From MFD09286-c1 sp963701015 (GTDB lineage: Bacteria; Bacteroidota; Bacteroidia; Bacteroidales; DTGW01), in contig OY969556.1 in NCBI GenBank assembly GCA_963701015.1, positions 372,001 through 436,000 of the forward strand: a stretch of DNA of 64,000 bases. Direction: 5' to 3'. The translations under genes were made by a program, and so were the position numbers. This document shows, in pieces, positions 45,617 through 55,210 of the stretch. A model generated the notes under the pieces. The model saw only the letters and a program-made list of their open reading frames with translations, was not told the origin of the DNA and did no database searches. The stretch's first letter is position 1. Every line of letters begins with the position of its first letter.

Positions 45617-46384
45617 CTATTTAATTTTTACTATTATTTTACTTAATAAAACTGAAAGTTTTTCAAACAGCTTTTCAAAATTTGAGTTATATGGCTTAAA
45701 TGTTGCCAACTCAATTATTCCTATAGTTTCACCTTTTTCCAATATTGGTAAAATTAAAATATTCCTTGGTGAACTGCTTCCAAGTCCCGATACAACTATA
45801 CAATAGTTTTCAGGGATATCTTTTATATTCATTATTTTTTTATCCTTTGCAACTTGCCCCGGCAATGTTTCTCCTTCAATAAATGATGCTGGAATTTGAT
45901 TGGAATAAAAAGCATAGCGGCCTTTTACATTAAACGTTCCAGATTCTTTATCTTTGATATAGAAAACGCCCTGAACAAGTTCTGAGACTTTAGCAATATT
46001 GGCTAGTATTTTTTCGGTAAATTTTTCAATCCCCATATTCTGAGGTGATTCAGGAATTATCTGCTGAATAATGCTTTCGATGTCGAATTCTTTTTCTTCA
46101 ATTATTTCTTCTTTGGCTTCAACTTCTTCGTTTCGAATATGAATTTGATTGAGTAATTCCTTTAGTGTGGTTTCTTTTTCAATAAGTTGCTGTGCAAACC
46201 TGAATACCATGAAAAACATACCAAAATTGAGCAATAAATTTAAGATTACGTATATAATTGAAGCTCCACTTAATGAGCCTGAAATAATTTGCTGAAGAAA
46301 TACATTAGTTAAAGCAAAGGATATAACAATTACCAATGCCAAAGTAATGTATATTATTAATTTATAGTTTTTTAGAGAAAACAT
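45617..46384 (-). CDS. Membrane-anchored GAF protein
   Basis: A 255-residue protein with two membrane helices (about 8-30 and 40-62), a short E-rich coiled coil, and one C-terminal GAF domain with no output module. The GAF shares the stretch ENYCIVVSGLGSSSPRNILILPILEKGETIGIIELATF with the GAF domains of the phosphatase and of the PAS sensor in this cluster (compare EDYLTITSGLGDAPPRSILIIPL), so the three are paralogues and probably bind related ligands. It may act as an accessory sensor for the phosphatase encoded next. Confidence 0.8.
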   Translation of the reverse strand: MFSLKNYKLIIYITLALVIVISFALTNVFLQQIISGSLSGASIIYVILNLLLNFGMFFMVFRFAQQLIEKETTLKELLNQIHIRNEEVEAKEEIIEEKEFDIESIIQQIIPESPQNMGIEKFTEKILANIAKVSELVQGVFYIKDKESGTFNVKGRYAFYSNQIPASFIEGETLPGQVAKDKKIMNIKDIPENYCIVVSGLGSSSPRNILILPILEKGETIGIIELATFKPYNSNFEKLFEKLSVLLSKIIVKIK

Positions 46385-46390
46385 CCACTA

Positions 46391-46948
46391 TTATTTTAAT
46401 TTGCTCAAAAAGTTAGTTATTTTATCTGAAGAAAACACATAATTGGCTTTAATCAATTGTAGCGAAGCTTCAGTCATTGTTTTAACCTCACAATCAGCAG
46501 GATCCTGCACAATTGTCAATCCTCCAAGTTCGGAAACTTTTTTTAGTCCATAAGCACCATCTCTGTTTGCACCTGAAAGTATTACACCAACAAGCTTATT
46601 TCTATAAGCCTGTGCTGCCGAAATGAACGACAAATCAATTGAAGGCCTTGAATGGTGCATTGGTTCTTCAGTTGACAATGCAAAACGATTTCCTAGTTCA
46701 ATAAACATATGATAATTTGCAGGCGCCAAATAAGCTTTTCCAGGCTTAATTGTTTCTTTGTCAAATGGTTCAACTATGGGAATATTTGATTTTAACGAAA
46801 GCGCTTCAACAAACCCAGAACGTACGTGCTTTAAACGATGAAGGCATAAAAATACCGGCATATCAATATCTTTAGGAAGTGCGCCTAAAATACCCGCAAC
46901 AACCTGAAAACTGCCAGCTGAACCTCCAATCATAATTGCCTTGTACAT
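46391..46948 (-). CDS. Stand-alone CheB methylesterase domain
   Basis: A 185-residue protein corresponding to the catalytic domain of CheB without the receiver domain. The catalytic triad is visible: S10 in IGGSAGS, H37 in LCLHRLK, and D130 in LSGANRDGAYG. It should deamidate or demethylate Glu methyl esters on receptor-like helices. Without a receiver it is not controlled by CheA phosphorylation, and no CheA is nearby. It begins directly after the stop codon of the degenerate CheR gene, so the two are co-translated. Confidence 0.9.
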   Translation of the reverse strand: MYKAIMIGGSAGSFQVVAGILGALPKDIDMPVFLCLHRLKHVRSGFVEALSLKSNIPIVEPFDKETIKPGKAYLAPANYHMFIELGNRFALSTEEPMHHSRPSIDLSFISAAQAYRNKLVGVILSGANRDGAYGLKKVSELGGLTIVQDPADCEVKTMTEASLQLIKANYVFSSDKITNFLSKLK

Positions 46949-47779
46949 CTATATCTTTTTATAAATACTTTCGTTTTCGTTAATTAACTTAAAATATTTT
47001 GAACTTATTAATCCAACCTGTTCCTTAACTCCAATTACCAAATAACCTCCAGTCATAAGACTTTCGGAAAATACTTTCAAAGCTTTATCATGCAAGCCTT
47101 GTGTGAAATATATAAGTTGATTACGGCAAATAATCAGCTTAATATCATTAGGTGAATTATCAAAATTAATATTTTGTTTAATAAAAGTCACATTTTTGAT
47201 TAATGAACTGTCTCTTTTAAGAATTTCACTGGTTGAATTATAATAATTGTGGAAAGTCGAATTCCCTTGAAAACGACCATAGTTTTCAGTACTAACCTCA
47301 GACTTGCTTGTTTTAAAGAAACCCGACTTTACCTTATCAATTATATTTTCATTGAGGCATGATGCAACAATTTCAGCTTTATCAATCCAATTTTTCTCAG
47401 TTAAAAGTATGCAAAGCGAAAATAATTCATCACCTGAAACACAGGAAGGGAACCAAATTTTAATTTTAAGGTTATCATGTAATAACGAAGGTAATAATTC
47501 GTCGCGTAAATATCGCCAAAAAGAAGGGTCGCGAAACATTTCAGTGGATTCAATGGCTATTTCTTCCAAAAATCGTTGAAAATAAGCCTTATCATCACGA
47601 AGTCTTTCAATTAATAAATCAGGATGTCTCAAATTCTGCAGCTGAATAAGTCTTTCAATTCTTCGTTTTAATGAAGTAAGGGTATATTCCGAAAAATCAT
47701 AATCATGGGTTTCTTTAATAACCTTAATTATGTTTCTGTATTCAACAATTCCAATATCAAATTCAGGTGAAATTTCCAT
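46949..47779 (-). CDS. CheR-like protein with degenerate SAM site
   Basis: A 276-residue CheR fold: N-terminal helices (SLKRRIERLIQLQNL), then the methyltransferase domain with FRDPSFWRYLRDELLP. The SAM motif, normally GCSTGEE, is SCVSGDE at 112-118, and the TDI motif that holds the ribose is SCLNE (about 140-144), so the acidic residue is lost. The later ICRNQLIYF is kept. The gene 17 bases upstream of the sensor in the same cluster has a canonical CheR, so this copy may be a regulatory pseudoenzyme or a divergent enzyme. Confidence 0.82.
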   Translation of the reverse strand: MEISPEFDIGIVEYRNIIKVIKETHDYDFSEYTLTSLKRRIERLIQLQNLRHPDLLIERLRDDKAYFQRFLEEIAIESTEMFRDPSFWRYLRDELLPSLLHDNLKIKIWFPSCVSGDELFSLCILLTEKNWIDKAEIVASCLNENIIDKVKSGFFKTSKSEVSTENYGRFQGNSTFHNYYNSTSEILKRDSSLIKNVTFIKQNINFDNSPNDIKLIICRNQLIYFTQGLHDKALKVFSESLMTGGYLVIGVKEQVGLISSKYFKLINENESIYKKI

Positions 47780-47796
47780 AAGTTCTCTTAGCTATA

Positions 47797-50463
47797 TTAA
47801 TCTTCACCTTTCTCTTTTCTTAATCGATCAATTTCTTTATTTGCTTCTTCTAAAAGCTGATATTTTAGTCGTCTTTCGGTAATATCCAATGCCAGGAAAA
47901 ACACCCGCGAAATATTCTCATCATCATCTTTTACAGGCACAAATGATGCCATAAGCCAGACTTCTTCACCGGTTGGTTTCGAACGTCGCAAAGCTCCGGT
48001 ATAGGGTTTGTCCTTAATAACTTCGTTCCATATTTTTTCAAACTGCGTTTTTTCTTCTTCTTTTAAATATATGGTACTTATTTTACCAATTATTTCGCTT
48101 TTTGTATGTCCTGAAATTTGGCAATATCGTTCATTTACATTAATTATTCTTCCTTCAGCCGAATATACACAACTTACCAAAGCATTGTCAATTGCTGAAC
48201 TCAATAATTGTTGTTCTTTTTTGAGTTTCGAAATTTCATCCGATTTATTCGCTAATAACTTTTCACTGTTTTTTGATTCAGTAATATCGGTGGAAATACA
48301 TAATACTTTTATTAGCCTTCCTTTATTATCGAGAATTGGAGTGAAGGTTTGCCTGAGGTAAACTTCCTTACCATCTGGAAGCTTTATTTTTTCAAGTGCT
48401 GTTCGGTTTTTCCCAATTTTCAAATCTTCCCAAAAACGATCAACGTCTTCTCCAGTCCTTCCAAGAGTTGAAAACTCACGGTGCTGCCTGCCTACAATAT
48501 CTTCACGTTTCGAATTCAATATATTCAAAAATTGATCATTGGCATCAGTAATTTTTCCCGATTCATCAAAAACCATTACCAATGAAGAATTGTTGATGGC
48601 ATTTAAGAATCCTTGCATTTCTGATTCACGACGGGCAAAATCTTCTTGTGTCGTTCGGAGCTCTTCCATATTCTGGCGCATTTCCTCTTCCTGTTCTGCC
48701 ATTTCCTCAGCTTGCTTTTGCGATTGCTCAAGCAACTTTGCTGTTCTTGCATTAATTTTCACATTGGTTATGGTGGAAGCTATGGTTTGCCCAACTTTTT
48801 CAACAAATTCAATTTCATTGGTTTGGAATACTTCAAAAGATGCCAGTTCAATTACTCCAAGTATCTCATCTTCAAGTTTTAACGGAATAATTAAGATGCT
48901 TCGTGGCGGCGCATCTCCAAGTCCGGAAGTTATTGTAAGATAATCTTCAGGAATTTCAGTGATAAATATTTTTTCTTTTTCAACTACAGCTGTGCCAATT
49001 AATCCTTCGCCTGGCTTAATAATTTTCTGAATATATTTTTTCCGGTCATAAGCAAAAGCAGCAATTAATTCAATGTGGATATCGTCTTTGTTTTCGTCAT
49101 TATAGAAATATAATCCACCCTGTGCAATGTTTAAGTATTTTACAAGGTTTTGAATAATTTCATCGGCTAAAAGATTAATATCATTGCTGTGTTGGCGAAG
49201 TATTTCACTAAATTTTGCAATTCCTTCGTTAGCCCAAATTCGTTTTCTTTCTTCGTTTTTATATTTTTGATCTTCATAATCGGCTTTTTGAAGGCTGATT
49301 TCCATGTCAATTAAAGCATTACCCAAAATATCATCATCGCTTAATGGTTCATAATGCGAATCGAGTTTTCCTTTACCAATTTCCAACGCAAATGCTGCTT
49401 TATCTTTTAAACCTTCAACAACCTTGTTCAGGTTATTTGACATTTCAGCAATTTCGTCATTCCTGTTGAATTTTAAAGTGTCGGGTAATTTTCCCTGAAC
49501 CAGTTCCGAAAGGAATAATTTAATTTTATTAATTGGCTTGCTTACAAACTTTTTAAGTTGCTGGTAAATAATATAAATGAATACGATAAGAATGATAAAT
49601 ACAAACACCAACCAAAGGTATCCCCATAAAACAGTGTCAGACATTTCAGTCATTACCATTTGTTTGAGTTCGGCAGTATTTATGGCATATTGCTCATTGG
49701 CAGTTCTCATAATTCCACTTACGCCATCGACCTTAGTTACGCCAATTGCTTCGTCGAGCTGTCCAAGTGAAATAATTAATTCTTCAATTTTTTGAAGTTT
49801 GGAAAGAATAATAAGTTTCTGGGTTTTATTTGAAAGTATTACAAAAGCTTTGGCTTCTTCGTTTTCAATTCTTATTTTATTGATAATGGAAATATCCTGA
49901 GTTAATAAATACTGATTTTTTAGATTAGAAATGGTATTAATTTTATCAGCTAATTTGTCAAGCCCGCCTTCCATTTTACATTGCGATACAATATTTGAAA
50001 TAATTAAATTAATTTGTCCATTTATTCCAAAATTATCGAATCCTTTTTGTGTGAGAAGCTTAGTGTAATCATCAATAGCATCGTTATATTTTTTTATTTC
50101 CTGATTAATCAGAAAGGCTTTAACTTTTATATTTTTATTACCGGATAAAAAGAAATTATTGGCGAGCATATTGACTTTAATAGATAAGTCATTGTTAAAA
50201 CCAATAAAATCATCGACCATGCGGCTTTTACCGGTTTTATAAAAATTAAGATTGTGCGGAAGATTAGCAAAAAGTTCGTTTTGCAAGCTGTCGATTGTAT
50301 ATTTAGCATCGGACAACGAAGCTACATCGTTAGAAAGTTTGTTAAACTCGCTGCATTTTTTTAGTTGATTAATTGCAGTTAAAAATAAAAGCAACGATAA
50401 TAGCGCTAAAGTGGCTACTATTATTACAAACCTTTCAACTAATTTTAAATGAATTGACTTCAT
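47797..50463 (-). CDS. Membrane sensor with HAMP, GAF and two PAS domains, no output domain
   Basis: An 888-residue protein. Membrane helices at about 10-30 and 285-305 enclose a 250-residue helical periplasmic sensor region. HAMP (about 305-360), a linker, GAF (about 425-570), an E/Q-rich coiled coil (EEMAEQEEEMRQNMEELRTTQE type) and two PAS domains (about 628-745 and 765-880) follow. There is no kinase, cyclase or methyl-accepting hairpin of the usual kind. It is encoded between the two CheR genes, so it is the best candidate for a methylated receptor; the E/Q-rich coil could be the modified part. That is a proposal, not a known fact. Confidence 0.85.
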   Translation of the reverse strand: MKSIHLKLVERFVIIVATLALLSLLLFLTAINQLKKCSEFNKLSNDVASLSDAKYTIDSLQNELFANLPHNLNFYKTGKSRMVDDFIGFNNDLSIKVNMLANNFFLSGNKNIKVKAFLINQEIKKYNDAIDDYTKLLTQKGFDNFGINGQINLIISNIVSQCKMEGGLDKLADKINTISNLKNQYLLTQDISIINKIRIENEEAKAFVILSNKTQKLIILSKLQKIEELIISLGQLDEAIGVTKVDGVSGIMRTANEQYAINTAELKQMVMTEMSDTVLWGYLWLVFVFIILIVFIYIIYQQLKKFVSKPINKIKLFLSELVQGKLPDTLKFNRNDEIAEMSNNLNKVVEGLKDKAAFALEIGKGKLDSHYEPLSDDDILGNALIDMEISLQKADYEDQKYKNEERKRIWANEGIAKFSEILRQHSNDINLLADEIIQNLVKYLNIAQGGLYFYNDENKDDIHIELIAAFAYDRKKYIQKIIKPGEGLIGTAVVEKEKIFITEIPEDYLTITSGLGDAPPRSILIIPLKLEDEILGVIELASFEVFQTNEIEFVEKVGQTIASTITNVKINARTAKLLEQSQKQAEEMAEQEEEMRQNMEELRTTQEDFARRESEMQGFLNAINNSSLVMVFDESGKITDANDQFLNILNSKREDIVGRQHREFSTLGRTGEDVDRFWEDLKIGKNRTALEKIKLPDGKEVYLRQTFTPILDNKGRLIKVLCISTDITESKNSEKLLANKSDEISKLKKEQQLLSSAIDNALVSCVYSAEGRIINVNERYCQISGHTKSEIIGKISTIYLKEEEKTQFEKIWNEVIKDKPYTGALRRSKPTGEEVWLMASFVPVKDDDENISRVFFLALDITERRLKYQLLEEANKEIDRLRKEKGED

Positions 50464-50479
50464 AAAACATGCTTAATCA

Positions 50480-51334
50480 TTATTTTTTGATATATACCTG
50501 TTCTCTTTTTTCAAAATTTACAGTATGCGGGCCTAATATTGTTTCATGCATTCCTAAAATTAAGTAAGCCCCATCGTATAAATTAACATTAAATAAGCCA
50601 AAAACCCTGTTCTGAAGGTTATAATTAAAATATATAATTACATTTCTACAAAATATCAGGTCGAATTTATTATAAAAAATGTTGTTATCCTTAACCAAAT
50701 CGTGTTTTCTGAAAATTGGTTTTTCGGTTAAAAATGGCAACATTTTCAATTGATCTTTATTTTTATCTATCTCAAAGTACTTTGAATAAGGAACTTCGTT
50801 ATATTTTTCGTAATTGTACAAATTTTCCTTAACAACTTTATCAAAATTATCTAAATATCCAATGTTAAACCTATATTTATAATTACCTTTTTTTGCAATT
50901 TCTAAAACATCGGTGTTGATATCGGTTCCATATATTTTAGCTCTGTCAAGCATTTCAAGTTCATTCAGCAAAATCATCATGGAATAAACTTCCTGTCCTG
51001 TGGAACATCCGGCATGCCAAATATTAATAGATTTATAATCGCGAAAAGTTGGAAGAACTTTGTATCTGAGCATTTGCCAAACGGCAGGATCGCGAAAAAG
51101 TTCGGTAGTGTTTACCGTAATTTCTTTTACTACTTTCTCGGCAAATGATAGGTTTTTCTTTATTTCAGCAATTAAACCATGAATATCGGTTTTATTGTCC
51201 ATCAATACTTTCGCAAGCCTACGTTTCAGTGACTTTTCAGAATAATCACTAAAATCGTAACCCGATGTATTTTTTAAGGTTGTTACAAATAATTGTACTT
51301 CTAAATCTTCAACTACCATATAATATCCCGACAA
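50480..51334 (-). CDS. CheR-type protein-glutamate methyltransferase
   Basis: A 284-residue CheR with intact motifs: N-terminal receptor-binding helices (YSEKSLKRRLAKVL), VNTTELFRDPAVWQMLR, SAM motif GCSTGQE at 109-115, D138 in YGTDINTD, and LIFCRNVIIYFN. It would methylate Glu residues using SAM. There is no C-terminal pentapeptide-binding TPR. It is the first gene of the cluster; a -7 element 17 bases upstream gives a very short leader. Starts at residue 1 or 6 are both possible. Confidence 0.9.
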   Translation of the reverse strand: MSGYYMVVEDLEVQLFVTTLKNTSGYDFSDYSEKSLKRRLAKVLMDNKTDIHGLIAEIKKNLSFAEKVVKEITVNTTELFRDPAVWQMLRYKVLPTFRDYKSINIWHAGCSTGQEVYSMMILLNELEMLDRAKIYGTDINTDVLEIAKKGNYKYRFNIGYLDNFDKVVKENLYNYEKYNEVPYSKYFEIDKNKDQLKMLPFLTEKPIFRKHDLVKDNNIFYNKFDLIFCRNVIIYFNYNLQNRVFGLFNVNLYDGAYLILGMHETILGPHTVNFEKREQVYIKK

Positions 51335-51350
51335 TAATTCAATAAAAAAA

Positions 51351-51358
51351 CAAATCTA
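51351..51358 (-). promoter_or_regulatory. -7 element before the signalling cluster
   Basis: TAGATTTG on the minus strand matches TAnnTTTG, 17 bases before the cheR start. No TTG at -33. All 11 genes down to 37366 follow with gaps of 75 bases or less, so this may drive the whole run. Confidence 0.45.
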
Positions 51359-51616
51359 TGAATTGTTACCGAGATTATTCAGCCCGGTCAGTTGATTAAT
51401 GCTTTAAATTATTAAATGTATATATTTTCTTCGGTTTATACAAAAATTGTTTCATTTACAATAATTCATTAAATTTTTTTCCAATGAAAATGTTTTTTAA
51501 TACGCTGAAATACATAGAAATATAGGAATATTTCAATTTATTTCTGAAGTGATTTAATTTGTTAGATATAAGTTAGTTACAAAACTATGCCGAAGTATAG
51601 TATTTAGTAATGTATT

Positions 51617-52708
51617 TTAATTTGAAGATGCTGATTCCTTATGAATAAATTTTGATTTTATCCAGCCAGGCAATATTAAACTACCTACGAGTAAATAAGG
51701 ATAATATGTAGCTAATCTCCAAAACAAAGCCAGTGCAAGAGCAATTGTTGTTATTTCAATTCCACTTGCCGGGATAAATTCTTTTAGGTATCTGGTAAAT
51801 ATGAATTCTGCAAATCCACTTCCTCCAGGTGTTGGGCTCACCAACATCATTATCCACATAACCAACTGACGGGCAAAAAGCAATAATTGGTCGGGCACTT
51901 TAAAAAATGCCATGAAAATAGCATTTATTACAAGATATCTGGCACTCCACGATAAAAATGTTGCACCAAAAGCCTTTCCCCAAAATGAAAATGGTTTGTT
52001 TCGCAATTCAGTTGAACTTGTTACAATTTCATTTCCAGCTTCACCAGCTTTAACGCGCCAACGGCGTAAAATTGGCAATTTGAATACCTTTAAAAGTAAC
52101 CATTTGATGCCACGTGGATTAATAAACAAACCATAACCTATCAGAATTACATAGACGGCTTTTAATGAATATCCAATTGCGGCAAACCAAAATAATTCGT
52201 TCATCCAGCTAAATGAATGCATATTGAGTGTTTCAGGAGTTGCAAACAAATTGTTGGCTTTAACGGTAAAAAATAAAATGGGAAACATTAATGTAAAATA
52301 TAATTCATCCAGGAACGAGGTGGCTAAAACTATAGAAATACTGCGACCAATACTTATTCCTTCTTTTGTAACAAACAATACTGCAATACTAGTGCCCCCA
52401 ATTGCTGACGGTGTAACTGCGGAAGTAAATTCCCAAAGCATTATTATACGAAAAGCTTGCAACCAGTTGATTTTATTATCAGATAAAATCCTAATTCTTA
52501 TCATATAGCCAATATCGCGGCAAATCATGCAAACAAGCGCAAGGCTAAGAAAAATAAAGGTTATTCCCGAAAACTTCAAAATTGCCAAAGCTCCAGGTTT
52601 GTATTCTTTATAAAAAAAGAACCCAACTATTCCCAACCCGATTATTAATGGGAAAATTATACGTGTTGGATGGACTGATTTTAAAAGTTTTGTGTAGTTT
52701 TGAGCCAT
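51617..52708 (-). CDS. Flippase-like membrane protein (UPF0104/LPG synthase TM family)
   Basis: A 363-residue polytopic protein with about eight membrane helices. The motifs RDIGYMIRIRIL, PSAIGGTSIAVLFVTKEGISIG and SPTPGGSGFAEFIF are characteristic of the lysylphosphatidylglycerol synthetase transmembrane/flippase-like family (TIGR00374 type). It lacks the soluble aminoacyl-transferase domain, so it is a membrane domain alone. Members are thought to flip or handle lipids. It is divergent from the EamA transporter gene, with 67 bases between. Confidence 0.82.
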   Translation of the reverse strand: MAQNYTKLLKSVHPTRIIFPLIIGLGIVGFFFYKEYKPGALAILKFSGITFIFLSLALVCMICRDIGYMIRIRILSDNKINWLQAFRIIMLWEFTSAVTPSAIGGTSIAVLFVTKEGISIGRSISIVLATSFLDELYFTLMFPILFFTVKANNLFATPETLNMHSFSWMNELFWFAAIGYSLKAVYVILIGYGLFINPRGIKWLLLKVFKLPILRRWRVKAGEAGNEIVTSSTELRNKPFSFWGKAFGATFLSWSARYLVINAIFMAFFKVPDQLLLFARQLVMWIMMLVSPTPGGSGFAEFIFTRYLKEFIPASGIEITTIALALALFWRLATYYPYLLVGSLILPGWIKSKFIHKESASSN

Positions 52709-52775
52709 TTTTTATGAAAAAAACAAATATATCCGATTTAAAATTAATATTGACAATGCCCTTGGTTAAAAGTAG

Positions 52776-53657
52776 ATGAATAATTGGAAATCACATACAG
52801 CACTTTTTCTTGCAAATTTTTTATATGGAATTAATTATGTTGTTGCTAAAGGAATTATGCCGGTTTATTTAAGCCCAATGGCGCTTGTTTTTTTACGAAT
52901 TATTCCTTCTAGCATCCTATTCTGGCTAGTTAGTTTAGGTATAAAAAACGAAGGATTTTCAAAAAAAGAATATTTATATTTAATTGTTGCCGGTTTCTTC
53001 GGTGTGTTTCTAAACCAATATTTATTTATTGGCGGGCTCAACCTTTCTTCGCCAATTGACGCTGCAATAATAATGACAACCAATCCGATAATGGTACTAG
53101 TGGTAGCTGCAATTGTATTGCATGAAAGAATTTCGACAATGCGAATTAGCGGAATAATTGTTGGTGCGGCAGGAGCTTTATTACTTGTGATAAGCAATGG
53201 TTTTATGGGATTTAAAAGTCAACATATGACCGGTGATATAATGGTATTTATTAACTCAGTATCATTTGCATTTTATATGGTTTTTGCAAAACCACTCATG
53301 ATCAAACATAATGCTGTGCATGTTCTCAAATGGACATTTCTTTTAGGAGCAATAATGTATTTCCCTTTTGGCTTGAATCCATTCAGAAATATAACATGGA
53401 ATATTATGCCAATACATATAATATTTGCAATAATATTTGTGGTTTTTATTACCACATTTCTTACTTATTTACTTATAAATTATGCATTGAAAAATTTGAA
53501 ATCAACCACTGTAAGTATTTATATTTATATTCAACCTGTAATTGCTGCAATTACTGCAATTTTAGTTGGTTCCGATAAATTAAGCTGGGTAAATATTACC
53601 GCCAGTTTGCTTGTGTTTGCAGGAGTTTATATGGTAAGTATAGTTAATGCAAAATGA
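52776..53657 (+). CDS. EamA/DMT-family transporter
   Basis: A 293-residue inner-membrane protein with ten predicted helices in two EamA repeats; each repeat has the family's tail-end helix with Pro and Gly (LRIIPSSILFWLVSLG; VSIYIYIQPVIAAITAILVG). The drug/metabolite superfamily includes exporters of amino acids and small metabolites. The substrate cannot be inferred from sequence or neighbours. Start at the ATG near NNWKSHTALFLANFLYG, typical of the family. Confidence 0.9.
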   Translation: MNNWKSHTALFLANFLYGINYVVAKGIMPVYLSPMALVFLRIIPSSILFWLVSLGIKNEGFSKKEYLYLIVAGFFGVFLNQYLFIGGLNLSSPIDAAIIMTTNPIMVLVVAAIVLHERISTMRISGIIVGAAGALLLVISNGFMGFKSQHMTGDIMVFINSVSFAFYMVFAKPLMIKHNAVHVLKWTFLLGAIMYFPFGLNPFRNITWNIMPIHIIFAIIFVVFITTFLTYLLINYALKNLKSTTVSIYIYIQPVIAAITAILVGSDKLSWVNITASLLVFAGVYMVSIVNAK

Positions 53658-53747
53658 AATTTCTTTTAATTATTGAATAATATATTTTTAAATTATAATT
53701 AAATCTTTAATGTTAAAAACCAATCTTTTGAACAGAATAATTTTAAA

Positions 53748-55172
53748 ATGAACAGGCGCGAATTATTAAAAATATTGGGAACAGGTACATTACCTTTTTT
53801 TATTCCAGGTGTTGCTAAAGGTTTCAGTAATCTGATATTGGATAATAACTTAAAATCGAGCGACTTCGGAAAATTTACCTGGGGAGTTGCAACATCAGCC
53901 TTTCAAATCGAAGGAGCTTGGAATATTGATGGTAAAGGCCCATCTATTTGGGACACCTTTTCACATGAGAAAGGAAATATTAAAGATGGATCAAATGCTG
54001 ATATTGCATGCGATTTTTATCATAAATTCCCTGATGATATAAAAAAAATTCAAAAAATGGGGATGGGTGCAAACCGATTCTCTATATCATGGTCACGTGT
54101 ATTACCTGATGGAAATGGTGAACGTAATCAGAAAGGAATAGATTATTATAATCGATTAATTGATAATACTTTAGAAAATAATATTGAACCCTGGGTTACG
54201 CTTTATCATTGGGATTTACCTCAAGCATTGGAAAATAAAGGAGGATGGACCAATCGAGATATAATTGGTTGGTTTAGTGATTATACAGCATTGTGTGCAA
54301 AATCATTTGGTGACAGGGTAAAACATTGGATAGTATTAAATGAGCCATTTGGTTTCACTTCATTAGGTTATGCCATTGGCGTCCATGCCCCGGGCAGAAT
54401 AGGAATGAGTAACTTTATACCAGCAATGCATCACGCGGCAATGTGTCAAGCCGAGGGTGGGAGAGTTTTGCGTGAATTATTGCCAAACTCGAAAATAGGA
54501 AATGCATATTCCTGTTCACCTATTGATCCGTACCGTGAAAATAAAAGAGATGAGAAGGCAGCACGCCGGCTCGATGCTTTATTCAACCGGTTGTTTATTG
54601 AACCTACTTTAGGAATGGGATATCCAATTGAAGATGCCCCTTTTTTAAAAAAAGTAGAAAAATATATGAAAGATGGCGACGACAAAAAATTAATATTCGA
54701 TTTTGATTTTATAGGCCTTCAAAATTATTTTCGTCTGGTTGCCGATTCAAGCATTTTTGTTCCTTATTTATGGGCAGACCAGATTTCAGCAAAAAAACGT
54801 CACGTTGAAACCACTTCCATGAATTGGGAAATTTATCCCGAAGGATTATATAGAAGTATAAAACAATTTTCGAAATATCCTATAAAGGAAATAGTAATTA
54901 CCGAAAATGGCGCTTCATTCCCTGATCTTGTTGAAAATGGCGAAGTACATGATGATAAAAGAATTAAATATATTCATGATTATTTACAGGCCATGTTAAA
55001 AGCTAAGCATGAAGGAGCAAATGTTACAGGTTATTTTGTATGGAGTTTATTAGATAATTTTGAATGGGTTGAAGGATATCGTCCACGATTTGGATTGGTT
55101 TATGTTGATTTTACTACACAACAAAGAATACTCAAGGATTCAGGGAAATGGTTCACAAATTTTTTAAAATAA
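53748..55172 (+). CDS. GH1 beta-glucosidase, exported
   Basis: A 474-residue family 1 glycoside hydrolase. The N-terminal NRRELLKILGTGTLPFF looks like a twin-arginine signal, so the folded enzyme is probably exported to the periplasm. Catalytic acid/base is E199 in VLNEPF and the nucleophile is E386 in VITENGAS. The N-terminal signature FTWGVATSAFQIEGAWN and the C-terminal WSLLDNFEWVEGYRPRFGLVYVD are intact. It would cleave beta-glucosides or short cellodextrins, which fits the GH5 enzyme 1.7 kb downstream. Transcribed alone. Confidence 0.93.
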   Translation: MNRRELLKILGTGTLPFFIPGVAKGFSNLILDNNLKSSDFGKFTWGVATSAFQIEGAWNIDGKGPSIWDTFSHEKGNIKDGSNADIACDFYHKFPDDIKKIQKMGMGANRFSISWSRVLPDGNGERNQKGIDYYNRLIDNTLENNIEPWVTLYHWDLPQALENKGGWTNRDIIGWFSDYTALCAKSFGDRVKHWIVLNEPFGFTSLGYAIGVHAPGRIGMSNFIPAMHHAAMCQAEGGRVLRELLPNSKIGNAYSCSPIDPYRENKRDEKAARRLDALFNRLFIEPTLGMGYPIEDAPFLKKVEKYMKDGDDKKLIFDFDFIGLQNYFRLVADSSIFVPYLWADQISAKKRHVETTSMNWEIYPEGLYRSIKQFSKYPIKEIVITENGASFPDLVENGEVHDDKRIKYIHDYLQAMLKAKHEGANVTGYFVWSLLDNFEWVEGYRPRFGLVYVDFTTQQRILKDSGKWFTNFLK

Positions 55173-55210
55173 TTTAACCTTTTTTTTGTTTTTTAAAAAA
55201 ATTGCATACA

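Noticed and set aside
37366..51334. Classical chemotaxis operon
   Set aside because: CheA, CheW, CheY-like partners and a methyl-accepting hairpin are all missing, and the CheB lacks a receiver domain.
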